From: Akkermansiaceae bacterium
Lineage (GTDB): Bacteria; Verrucomicrobiota; Verrucomicrobiia; Verrucomicrobiales; Akkermansiaceae
Length of the DNA: 43,331 nucleotides
Assembly: GCA_015062045.1 (NCBI GenBank)
Contig: SUVJ01000013.1
Location: 1 to 43,331, forward strand
Direction: 5' to 3'
Both the position numbers and the translations under genes were made by a program. Of the stretch, positions 1 to 6,560 are shown one piece after another. Each line of letters opens with the position of its first letter. Positions within the stretch are counted from its first letter, which is position 1. The notes beneath the pieces were generated by a model. It did not search any database. It was not told the DNA's origin and saw nothing but the letters and a program-made list of their open reading frames with translations.

Positions 1-84
1 TGCTGTGGGGTAGGCTTGTTGGTTGCTGTTGTATATTTTTGTGAAGTAACCGCCGTCTATAAGGATGCTGTATGTGTGCTGCAT
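1..84 (-). CDS. NYN/LabA-like domain protein, N-terminal fragment
   Basis: Only the first 28 codons lie in the window; the gene runs off the left edge on the minus strand. The peptide starts MQHTYSILIDGGYFTKIYNS. An I-L-I-D-G-G-Y-F strand close to the N-terminus is typical of NYN-domain proteins (PIN-like predicted RNases), where the Asp is the first acidic active-site residue. That is known of the family; the assignment here rests on this one motif. No Shine-Dalgarno site precedes the ATG. A 12-bp hairpin ends 16 nt upstream of it. Confidence 0.5.
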   Translation of the reverse strand, partial: MQHTYSILIDGGYFTKIYNSNQQAYPTA

Positions 85-100
85 GTTTATAAGAGAGAAT

Positions 101-128
101 GAGGGGCAAGCTGTGTAGCTTGCCCCTC
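101..128. terminator. 12-bp perfect hairpin upstream of the NYN-like gene
   Basis: GAGGGGCAAGCT pairs perfectly with AGCTTGCCCCTC around a 4-nt GTGT loop. Read on the minus strand it is followed by ATTCTCTCTTAT, a moderate T-rich tail. It could therefore end a minus-strand transcript just before the NYN-like gene, or be a 5' leader hairpin of that gene. The plus-strand side has no T-tract. Confidence 0.5.
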
Positions 129-308
129 TGGTTTAAAGGTGGTGACCCGTGCCATCGGTTCAGGATTGGGTACCTGATTGTATAGTTACCGAAGGTCTTG
201 GGTCTATTATTTGAACCTTCCTTACAACGCCATTGTAACGGTTGCGGAGTTGGTTGTCAATTTTTTTTTGCACTTTTTTGCACTTTTTACACTAACGGCT
301 CTTTTTAT

Positions 309-330
309 CCCGCATGTTGCGGGGCTTTTT
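309..330 (+). terminator. short terminator-like hairpin
   Basis: CCCGCA pairs with TGCGGG around a TGT loop, followed by GCTTTTT. The shape suits a plus-strand rho-independent terminator, but no plus-strand gene is recognised upstream of it. Confidence 0.4.
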
Positions 331-505
331 GCTATGTGCGGGAGTTACTGGTTGTTGATTTCTGTGCATCGTTGAAATTTTCTTTGAAAGGTTTGCTCTT
401 CGTAGGCTAACGGAGGATTGATAAGCCTGTGTTTCATGAGATATTCCATAGTTTCATTAGAACTCGGAATCTGAATCAAGTTGTGCCAAGGGTACATTAG
501 GTTTA

Positions 506-577
506 CAGCCCCGGCGGGAATCGAACCCACATTTGCCCTTTAGGAGAGGGCCGTTCTATCCATTGAACTACGGGGCC
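506..577 (-). tRNA. tRNA-Arg (anticodon CCT)
   Basis: On the minus strand the sequence folds as a full cloverleaf. The acceptor is GGCCCCG/CGGGGCT (one G-T pair at position 1-72) with discriminator G. The D arm is GTTC/GAAC. The anticodon stem is GCCCT/AGGGC with loop CTCCTAA, giving anticodon CCT, and the T arm is GTGGG-TTCGATT-CCCGC. The CCA end is not encoded. Anticodon CCT reads the AGG arginine codon. Confidence 0.95.
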
Positions 578-635
578 GTGAGGCGGGTGATATTAGACAG
601 GAAAAAGCGGGGCTTTTCAAGTACTAAGTGTGTCC

Positions 636-1460
636 TCATGCAACAAAGGCAGAGGAGAGTTGCTCCAACTGCTGAGGCGTGAGGTATTTTTTGAGGATGG
701 GGAGCATGCGTTCCAGGTACTCCGGGCGAGACCAACCATGCAGAGGCTGGGGGGTGGGTTTCTCGAAAGCCCAGGTGGGTATGGGCAGCACGAGGTCCAG
801 CACGGAGGGTGCGGTGGCAGCCATGCGTACCAAAAGTGCAGTTACGGAGTCTGCCAGCTGCGGGTGTGCCGAGAGCACATTGAGTACCCACTGATAGCTC
901 AGGTGGTTACCCGGGGGTGTCAAGGCCGCCAGCATGGGCTGCAGCTGCTCTGCCGGCAGGTTGCACAGCTTATCCAACAAGGGGAGCGCACGCATATCGC
1001 TGAGCCCCAATATGGCACTGAGTGCGGCGGGGTTGCATTGCGGCATGCGGATGAGGAGCTCCACCAGGGTTTCCACCCCTTGTAATTTTTGGGTGGCAGA
1101 GGGCTGCGCCAAGGTAACCAGTTGCATGGCGGCAGCACTGCTGATGAGGGCCTCCGGCTCGCAAACGGCAAAGGGAATAAAGGCACGCCAGCCCTCCCCC
1201 TTACGTTGAGTAATAAAACGCACCAGCTGCTTAAGCGCAGCACCGCGCCCCGCAGGAGAAACCTTGGTGCAAAATACCTCGTATGCTTTGATGTTGTCCG
1301 GCAGGCGGGCGGGATCATTACCGGTCATGAGACCACAGGCTATCATGGCCAAGGGCCATTGGTCCGCACCGATTTCATGAATACGGACGGGATCCACCAC
1401 CATGGCGGCAAGGCGCTCCAGCTCAGAGAGCATGGAGAAATTATCCTGAAAAAGCCCCAT
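636..1460 (-). CDS. hypothetical protein, alpha-helical repeat-like, 274 aa
   Basis: I do not recognise this protein. It has no signal peptide or membrane segment and is predicted cytoplasmic. It is Leu/Ala-rich with regular helix-sized blocks and many prolines (for example 'ALPLLDKLCNLPAEQLQPML'), which looks like a HEAT/ARM-type helical solenoid; that reading is by eye only. It starts 23 nt after the TPR protein's stop and is the last gene of a probable minus-strand unit (coiled-coil protein, metF, TPR protein, this gene). The next feature downstream is the same-strand tRNA. Confidence 0.75.
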   Translation of the reverse strand: MGLFQDNFSMLSELERLAAMVVDPVRIHEIGADQWPLAMIACGLMTGNDPARLPDNIKAYEVFCTKVSPAGRGAALKQLVRFITQRKGEGWRAFIPFAVCEPEALISSAAAMQLVTLAQPSATQKLQGVETLVELLIRMPQCNPAALSAILGLSDMRALPLLDKLCNLPAEQLQPMLAALTPPGNHLSYQWVLNVLSAHPQLADSVTALLVRMAATAPSVLDLVLPIPTWAFEKPTPQPLHGWSRPEYLERMLPILKKYLTPQQLEQLSSAFVA

Positions 1461-1483
1461 AACAGATAATGGTTAAAAGTGCA

Positions 1484-2386
1484 TCAGTTGGAAGCCGGCA
1501 GCGTGGATAAATCCGACGGCATGGAGGGCAGCATTTCCTCTACCGAGGTCGAGGGAACGGGCTTGGCAAAGATATCATCCGTGCCGTTGGCGGGGGCTTC
1601 CGCGGCGGGGGCTGCGGCATCCGGCAGGGGGGTATCAAGCGCGGGAGCCACAGGCACGGGAGCATCCACCCCGCTCTCCAACAGGTCAGAGCGAACGGCA
1701 ATATCATTGTTGGCGCCGAGGGCAAAGAGGGGGCTATCCGGGCAAGCGGCACGGGCTTGGGTCAAATAGCCGGCGGCTTGCTCTGTTTTACCTTGATTCC
1801 AAGCAATATCGCACAGGTTTACATAGGCGCGTGCCGTGTAAGCATTGCGGGGCATGGCGATAACACGTTTCCAGTAAAGGGCGGCTTTATCGTCATCGCC
1901 GTCTTTAGTAAAGCGCATGGCCAAAGCCACACAGGCACGCAGGCGCACCATGTCGTTCTCTGCCTTATCAGCCAATGCAACCAAGGCCGAGAAATCCGTA
2001 TGGGCGGGGTCCGTTATCTCTCTCATGGCTTTAAGGAGAGCGGCGGTCTCAGCGGAGGGAGTTTCGGCATAGTCGGCCAACACGGTATCAAGAGCCTGAG
2101 AGTCATAATTTTGCGGGGAGAGCGTGGTATCCGTCACCGTGGCACCCACAGACTTTACAATCAAGGCACCGGCATCTGCCATCTGCTGCTCACCATGGGC
2201 ATACCAAGCAGTGGCGGCAGTGGCAACAATAGCCAAGCCAATGCCACCGCAAATGAGTTTCTTGTAATGCTTGTTCAGAAATACCTCATGCTTGGCGGGG
2301 CCAAGGTCAATCTCACCAATGGCTTTAATTTCTTCGGGAGAAAGAGGCATCTCCTCAGGGTTCTGTTTCGTGTTGTTCGTTTCCAT
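1484..2386 (-). CDS. membrane-anchored TPR-like protein, 300 aa
   Basis: The N-terminal 45 or so residues are acidic and cytoplasmic. One hydrophobic segment follows (about 48-64, 'GGIGLAIVATAATAWYA'), then a periplasmic helical region with TPR-like spacing ('AALYWKRVIAMPRNAYTARAYVNLCDIAWNQGKTEQAAGYLTQA' is shortened here to residues about 175-220), then a Pro/Ala-rich tail. This layout resembles YfgM/DUF2133-type single-pass TPR proteins of the secretion and envelope-folding machinery, by analogy only. I start at the METNN methionine, 4 nt after the metF stop, because the longer frame would overlap metF by 47 nt. Probably cotranscribed with metF. Confidence 0.75.
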   Translation of the reverse strand: METNNTKQNPEEMPLSPEEIKAIGEIDLGPAKHEVFLNKHYKKLICGGIGLAIVATAATAWYAHGEQQMADAGALIVKSVGATVTDTTLSPQNYDSQALDTVLADYAETPSAETAALLKAMREITDPAHTDFSALVALADKAENDMVRLRACVALAMRFTKDGDDDKAALYWKRVIAMPRNAYTARAYVNLCDIAWNQGKTEQAAGYLTQARAACPDSPLFALGANNDIAVRSDLLESGVDAPVPVAPALDTPLPDAAAPAAEAPANGTDDIFAKPVPSTSVEEMLPSMPSDLSTLPASN

Positions 2387-2390
2387 GGAT

Positions 2391-3332
2391 TCAGGATTTA
2401 TATAAGCTACTGAGCATGTGGATGCGGTCCACATCAAAATAATTATTGATACCGAGGTTACGGTAAATCTCCAGCGTGGCGCGGGAGCGGTTAAGAGTAT
2501 AGAAGTGGATGCCGTCTACATCTGCATCCAACAGTTCGGCGCACTGGTTGCTGGCATAGTTAATGCCGATACGCTCTATGGCAGAGCGCTCGCCACCGGC
2601 GCGTAGCATGGCTTTGAATAGTCTTGCGGGGAAATTAGTGCCGGCAGAAAGCTCTGCCATGCGGTTCATGCCGGAGATGGAGGTGATGGGCATGATGCCG
2701 GCAATGATGGGCACATCAATACCGACCAAGCGGCAGCGATCCCTGAAGTCGAAGAAGGCGTGGTTATCAAAGAATAACTGTGTGCAAATGTAGTCTGCCC
2801 CTTCATCCATTTTGGCTTTCAGGTAATCCATCTCGCGGATGCGGTTAGGGGTATCGGGGTGTCCCTCACAAAAGCCGGCAACACCAATGGTGAGGCGGTT
2901 CGGCAAGCGGTTGCGAGACTCCCAGTCTCGAATGAAGCGCACCAGCTCAGCCGCATGTCGGAAAGCATCTTTTGTAGGATCGTAAGGCCGGTTGCGGGGC
3001 GCATCCCCCCTTAATGCCAATACGGCTTGGGCACCGGCTTTGGTATAGCCCTCTAAAATCTGCTCAATTTCAGCCTCTGTATGCCCCACGCAGGTAAGGT
3101 GCGGCACGGTGGGGATACCACGAGCCACCATATCTTGCACGACGGAGCGGGTCAGCTCTCTGGAGCCACCGCCCGCGCCATAAGTAACACTGACAAAGCT
3201 GGGGCGAAACTCCTGTAATTTAATGACGGTATCCAACAATGCCTCCGCCCCCTCCTGAGTTTTCGGCGGAAAGAACTCGAAGGAGAAACTGGGGGTTCTG
3301 TCGAACAGCACGGAGGGGGAGATTGCAGACAT
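2391..3332 (-). CDS. metF: methylenetetrahydrofolate reductase
   Basis: The enzyme reduces 5,10-methylene-THF to 5-methyl-THF with an FAD cofactor, supplying methyl groups for methionine synthesis. At 313 aa it matches the bacterial MetF length and fold. The N-terminal 'SFEFFPPKT' carries the conserved Glu. 'VTYGAGGGSR' follows, then 'HLTCVGHT', 'LALRGD', 'CTQLFFDN' and 'PIIAGIMPI', all MetF signatures in the expected order. It lies between the coiled-coil membrane protein (36 nt upstream) and the TPR protein (4 nt downstream), so it is probably part of one operon. No S-adenosylmethionine riboswitch or strong promoter is visible in the short upstream gap. Confidence 0.96.
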   Translation of the reverse strand: MSAISPSVLFDRTPSFSFEFFPPKTQEGAEALLDTVIKLQEFRPSFVSVTYGAGGGSRELTRSVVQDMVARGIPTVPHLTCVGHTEAEIEQILEGYTKAGAQAVLALRGDAPRNRPYDPTKDAFRHAAELVRFIRDWESRNRLPNRLTIGVAGFCEGHPDTPNRIREMDYLKAKMDEGADYICTQLFFDNHAFFDFRDRCRLVGIDVPIIAGIMPITSISGMNRMAELSAGTNFPARLFKAMLRAGGERSAIERIGINYASNQCAELLDADVDGIHFYTLNRSRATLEIYRNLGINNYFDVDRIHMLSSLYKS

Positions 3333-3368
3333 ATTCTTATTTGTTAACGATAAATCAGCCCTACAGCA

Positions 3369-4043
3369 TTAAATCCCGGCAGGCACATCATCCATGCTTT
3401 TTTTACGCAGCTCATCTGCTGTGTCAAAGGGGGTGAGAATCACCAAATCACCCTTAGCGGGTTTGGGGCGCTCAATATCGCCCTCTTGCGGGGTGGAGAA
3501 AGAATCCGTCTTAATATCGGCAATAAACTCACCGGACTCCTCATAGAAACGGGTTACCACAGCCTCGCAAATGATGTATTCATCAGACCCGCGGCGCAGG
3601 GCAACCACCAACCCCTCAGAGATTTGTTGGTCACCAAGCGGTTTGAAGGAGAAGAAGCCGGCCTCCAAAGCCACCTCAGTCACCATGCCGAGGGCGGCAG
3701 CCTCTGCGGATTCGCGGGCGAGCTCCTCTGCCATGGCCTGCTCACTTTCGCGGCGTTGCTGCTCCTCTGCCTGGGCAATGGTGCGGTGCTCCTCATTGGC
3801 ATGCACGCGATCCTCAGCCTTGCGGGATTCAGCACGCAATTTTTCGAGCGTCGCGGCAGAGTCGGAGTCCTCTTGCACCTCGGAAGCCGTTTCTGCATTG
3901 GTCACCAAGGCATTTGTAGCCTTGGTGCGGTTATAATCCTCAAAAGCACGCTGCTGGTTGGGCAACATGGCAATCACGAAATAAAACAAGAGTGCTACCA
4001 CCAACACCATTAAACTGAGAATTGCAATACGGAATCCGTTCAT
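3369..4043 (-). CDS. membrane-anchored coiled-coil protein of unknown function, 224 aa
   Basis: An N-terminal transmembrane anchor (about residues 7-28, 'AILSLMVLVVALLFYFVIAM') is followed by a charged Glu/Ala/Arg-rich coiled coil (about 60-125) and a compact C-terminal beta-rich domain of about 95 residues. No known domain is recognised. The layout suggests an envelope-tethered accessory or scaffold protein. A clear promoter (TTGAAT-16-TATACT) ends 7 nt before the ATG, so the message is probably leaderless. It heads the metF unit and is divergent from pgsA. Confidence 0.75.
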   Translation of the reverse strand: MNGFRIAILSLMVLVVALLFYFVIAMLPNQQRAFEDYNRTKATNALVTNAETASEVQEDSDSAATLEKLRAESRKAEDRVHANEEHRTIAQAEEQQRRESEQAMAEELARESAEAAALGMVTEVALEAGFFSFKPLGDQQISEGLVVALRRGSDEYIICEAVVTRFYEESGEFIADIKTDSFSTPQEGDIERPKPAKGDLVILTPFDTADELRKKSMDDVPAGI

Positions 4044-4050
4044 GCACGCG

Positions 4051-4078
4051 AGTATAGCATATTTTCATGAGCATTCAA
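4051..4078 (-). promoter_or_regulatory. sigma70-type promoter of the coiled-coil/metF unit
   Basis: The -35 TTGAAT (4073-4078), 16-nt spacer and -10 TATACT (4051-4056) leave 7 nt to the ATG at 4043, so transcription should start at or next to the start codon. Confidence 0.65.
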
Positions 4079-4132
4079 GCACAGAATATGTCAGAATTTG
4101 CGCTATCTGTGTCAAATAGTCGGGATTTAGAC

Positions 4133-4161
4133 TTGCAAGAAATATAAATTAGGCGTAAAAT
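4133..4161 (+). promoter_or_regulatory. promoter of pgsA
   Basis: TTGCAA (4133-4138), 17-nt spacer, TAAAAT (4156-4161). The first in-frame ATG (4160) sits inside the -10 box, so it cannot be translated from this promoter. The ATG at 4172 is 10 nt past the box. Confidence 0.6.
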
Positions 4162-4171
4162 GCGCGCGTAC

Positions 4172-4813
4172 ATGCTGAATCTGCCGAATATCATCACACT
4201 AACAAGAATCGCGCTCGTCATTGTCTTCACCGTGGCGTTGAGCATAGACGGTGTTGCCCCCATGCTCAGCCGAGCCCCTATGGATGCCATACCGTACAGC
4301 GGCTGGTTTGTACCCTTGAATGTGGGGCTTTGCATTGCTTTATGGGCTTTTGTGGTAGGGGCTATCAGCGATTTTTTGGACGGGCACTTGGCCCGCAAGT
4401 ACAATTTGGTTACCAACTTCGGCAAACTGATAGACCCGCTTGCGGATAAGATACTGGTGTGCGCAGCCTTTGTGTACCTTACTTATGTGGGCATGTGCCC
4501 GTTTTGGGCAACCATCATTATTGTGTTCCGTGAGTTTTTGGTAACCGGGCTGCGTCAACTTGCCGTAGAGCAAGGGAAAGTGATGGCAGCAGACCGCAGC
4601 GGCAAATGGAAGACCGCTGTACAGCTTACCTACTGTATATCCTGCTTGGTTCACCTGTGCTACGCCGGCAACCTGCCGGAGCCGTTGCATTCTCTCTCCG
4701 TTGGTGAGGGTGGCTATTGGCTGAGAGAAATCTCCCTGTGGCTCAGCATTGCACTCACCCTGTGGAGCGGGATAAACTACTGCGTGCAAAGCCGTCATTT
4801 TCTGAAAGGCTGA
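4172..4813 (+). CDS. pgsA: CDP-diacylglycerol--glycerol-3-phosphate 3-phosphatidyltransferase
   Basis: An integral membrane enzyme that joins CDP-diacylglycerol to glycerol-3-phosphate, the committed step to phosphatidylglycerol. The CDP-alcohol phosphatidyltransferase motif is complete: D67-x2-D70-G71-x2-A74-R75-x8-G84-x3-D88-x3-D92. Several hydrophobic segments surround it. The start 'MLNLPNIITLTRI' matches the usual PgsA N-terminus (M-N-x-P-N-x-L-T-x-x-R), and the promoter position also favours this ATG over the one at 4160. At 213 aa it has a slightly long loop before the motif compared with the common 180-200 aa. The next gene, a lipoprotein, begins 71 nt downstream. Confidence 0.92.
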   Translation: MLNLPNIITLTRIALVIVFTVALSIDGVAPMLSRAPMDAIPYSGWFVPLNVGLCIALWAFVVGAISDFLDGHLARKYNLVTNFGKLIDPLADKILVCAAFVYLTYVGMCPFWATIIIVFREFLVTGLRQLAVEQGKVMAADRSGKWKTAVQLTYCISCLVHLCYAGNLPEPLHSLSVGEGGYWLREISLWLSIALTLWSGINYCVQSRHFLKG

Positions 4814-4840
4814 TACGTTTTTAGCTCGCCAAAGGGCAAT

Positions 4841-4875
4841 AAATGTGGTAGAGTTGAAAGAGTAACACCACATTT
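4841..4875. promoter_or_regulatory. 9-bp inverted repeat before the lipoprotein gene
   Basis: AAATGTGGT (4841-4849) and ACCACATTT (4867-4875) form a 9-bp inverted repeat with a 17-nt spacer, ending 9 nt before the ATG. It may be a weak terminator for pgsA, a leader hairpin or an operator. A poor promoter candidate (TCGCCA-17-TAGAGT, 4827-4855) overlaps its left arm. Confidence 0.4.
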
Positions 4876-4884
4876 ACACCACTT

Positions 4885-5463
4885 ATGAAGTTTTTACGAA
4901 CCGCAAGTGCCATAGCTGCCATAGGAGCCGCGCTGCTCTGCAGCTGCCAGCAAAAAACGTATCCCGTCTTTTTCCTGGCGCAAGAAGGGCATGATGACCA
5001 GGATCCCTCCGCTTACACAAGCGCTAAGCACATTGTTTATTATAACGGCAGGGCTTACACGCGCAGTCCGGTGATGACGTTGAACCACTTCTCCAAATTC
5101 AAGTCCGAGCTGGACCCCACGGATGGCTCTTACGGGGTCACCCTGTATGCTAAGCCGGAGTGGAAAATGCACCTTTACACCCAAACGCTGCACAAGGATG
5201 GTCTCATTATGCTGCCTGTTGTCAATGGCTTAGCCATGGAGCCCATGCGTATCAGCCCGGTGAGTGACGGCATTCTTAAAATCTGGAACGGTTTGAATGG
5301 CTATGACTTGTGGCGCATTTCCCGCACGGTTGAACCGATTAACCCGGAGATTGAGGAAAAGCGCTATCTGAAAGAGAATCCGCGCCCGATTCCCAAGATG
5401 CCGAAGGATGTACAACAGCGCAAAGACTTCACCGGGCGCACCGTGGGTGAAATCTTCAACTAA
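4885..5463 (+). CDS. predicted lipoprotein of unknown function, 192 aa
   Basis: The N-terminus 'MKFLRTASAIAAIGAALLCSC' is a lipoprotein signal peptide. The best lipobox is L18-C19-S20-C21, with modification at Cys21, although Cys19 is possible. The mature part (about 170 aa) has a Trp/Tyr-rich beta-like domain and a basic, proline-containing tail ('ENPRPIPKMPKD'). No family is recognised. It is followed 23 nt later by an M23 peptidase and then a TPR protein, so an envelope or cell-wall role is plausible by context only. Confidence 0.75.
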   Translation: MKFLRTASAIAAIGAALLCSCQQKTYPVFFLAQEGHDDQDPSAYTSAKHIVYYNGRAYTRSPVMTLNHFSKFKSELDPTDGSYGVTLYAKPEWKMHLYTQTLHKDGLIMLPVVNGLAMEPMRISPVSDGILKIWNGLNGYDLWRISRTVEPINPEIEEKRYLKENPRPIPKMPKDVQQRKDFTGRTVGEIFN

Positions 5464-5486
5464 TACCGCGCATTAGCCCCCCCCTC

Positions 5487-6548
5487 ATGAGAGCCACGAT
5501 ACAAGCACTTTTGCTCGCGCCGGCAATGTGGCTGCAGCTTCACGCAGCGCAAGACTTGGTCTACAAATTGCCCACCGACAATGATGCGTTGTACCGTGGT
5601 GACAATGAGGGGTATTTTATGTATTGTGACCGTTGGTTTGAAGGCAAGCACCTGCAACCCTGGGAGGCAGGCAGCTATGGGTTCACCCGCAATGCCAAAA
5701 GGATTCACAACGGCAAAATTATATGCACCAAGCTGCACGAGGGCATAGATGTAAAGCCCATACGCAGAGATGCCGCCAACGAACCGCTGGATGAAGTGCG
5801 CCCCATTGCCCCCGGGGTGGTTGCCTACACCGCCACCTCCCCCGGTGCCAGCAATTACGGCAGGTACGTAGTCATAGCACACGAGGTACCGGAGGGCACG
5901 GTGTACAGCCTGTACGCCCACCTGCGCAGCATCAACTGCGAGGTAGGTCAACACGTGGGGTATGAAGATGTTATCGGCGGGCTCGGCTACAGTGGGGTTG
6001 GGCTCAACAAGGTGCGTGCCCATTGTCATTTGGAGCTGTGCCTGATGGTGCACTCGGAGTTTCACAAATTCTGCCCCGCCAACAACAAACACGGCTTGTT
6101 CAACGGGCACAACCTCATCGGCATCAATGCGGCAGATATTTTGCTCAAAAGCCATGGCAACACGCCGTTCTCACTGGCCGCATACATCAGCAAGCTGCCG
6201 GAGCATTACCGCGTACGCGTGCCCCGCAAAGCAGACATGCCGGATTTTTTGAAACGCTACCCCTTTTTATACAAGGGCGATTGGGGAAAACAAAGTGCCG
6301 CTTTAGACATTGCATTTACGGCAGAGGGCGTGCCCATAGCCGTGTATGCATCGGATACGGCTGTGGCAGAGCCCACCGTCATCTCCTGCAAGCCCATGCC
6401 GGTGTTTCAACCGGATTGCACCGCCAACAGGTTGGCGGGTAAAAGCACAAACGCACATCTGACGGCATCCGGCAAAACTTTTATCAACAGATTTATATGG
6501 CAAGAAGAGCCCCCTGCCCCCACCCCGCAGGAGGCAGAGCAACAATGA
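5487..6548 (+). CDS. M23 (LytM-type) zinc metallopeptidase family protein, exported
   Basis: M23 peptidases cleave peptide cross-bridges of peptidoglycan using one zinc ion. A signal peptide covers about residues 1-20. The two zinc motifs are present: H84-x3-D88 in 'KLHEGIDVKP' and H179-C-H181 in 'RAHCHLEL'. The strand 'VYSLYAHLRSI' before the second motif is also typical. The catalytic domain spans roughly residues 65-220. The remaining 130 residues are an unassigned C-terminal region. With all metal ligands intact it is probably an active endopeptidase, unlike EnvC-type regulators. It is flanked by a lipoprotein (23 nt) and a TPR protein (12 nt) on the same strand. Confidence 0.88.
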   Translation: MRATIQALLLAPAMWLQLHAAQDLVYKLPTDNDALYRGDNEGYFMYCDRWFEGKHLQPWEAGSYGFTRNAKRIHNGKIICTKLHEGIDVKPIRRDAANEPLDEVRPIAPGVVAYTATSPGASNYGRYVVIAHEVPEGTVYSLYAHLRSINCEVGQHVGYEDVIGGLGYSGVGLNKVRAHCHLELCLMVHSEFHKFCPANNKHGLFNGHNLIGINAADILLKSHGNTPFSLAAYISKLPEHYRVRVPRKADMPDFLKRYPFLYKGDWGKQSAALDIAFTAEGVPIAVYASDTAVAEPTVISCKPMPVFQPDCTANRLAGKSTNAHLTASGKTFINRFIWQEEPPAPTPQEAEQQ

Positions 6549-6560
6549 TTCGTTACGGCT

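Larger units (their letters stand above)
85..505. other. 421-bp stretch without a recognised gene
   Basis: No convincing coding frame: two short overlapping plus-strand frames and one minus-strand frame show no domain, start signal or codon pattern like the neighbours. It holds a 12-bp hairpin (101-128), a run of T/TTGCAC repeats (about 260-290), and a short hairpin followed by T residues (309-330). A small RNA is possible, but I recognise no family. Confidence 0.5.

Noticed and set aside
178..410. Two overlapping plus-strand frames of 65-70 codons
   Set aside because: They overlap each other, run through T-tracts and a hairpin, and show no start signal or family.
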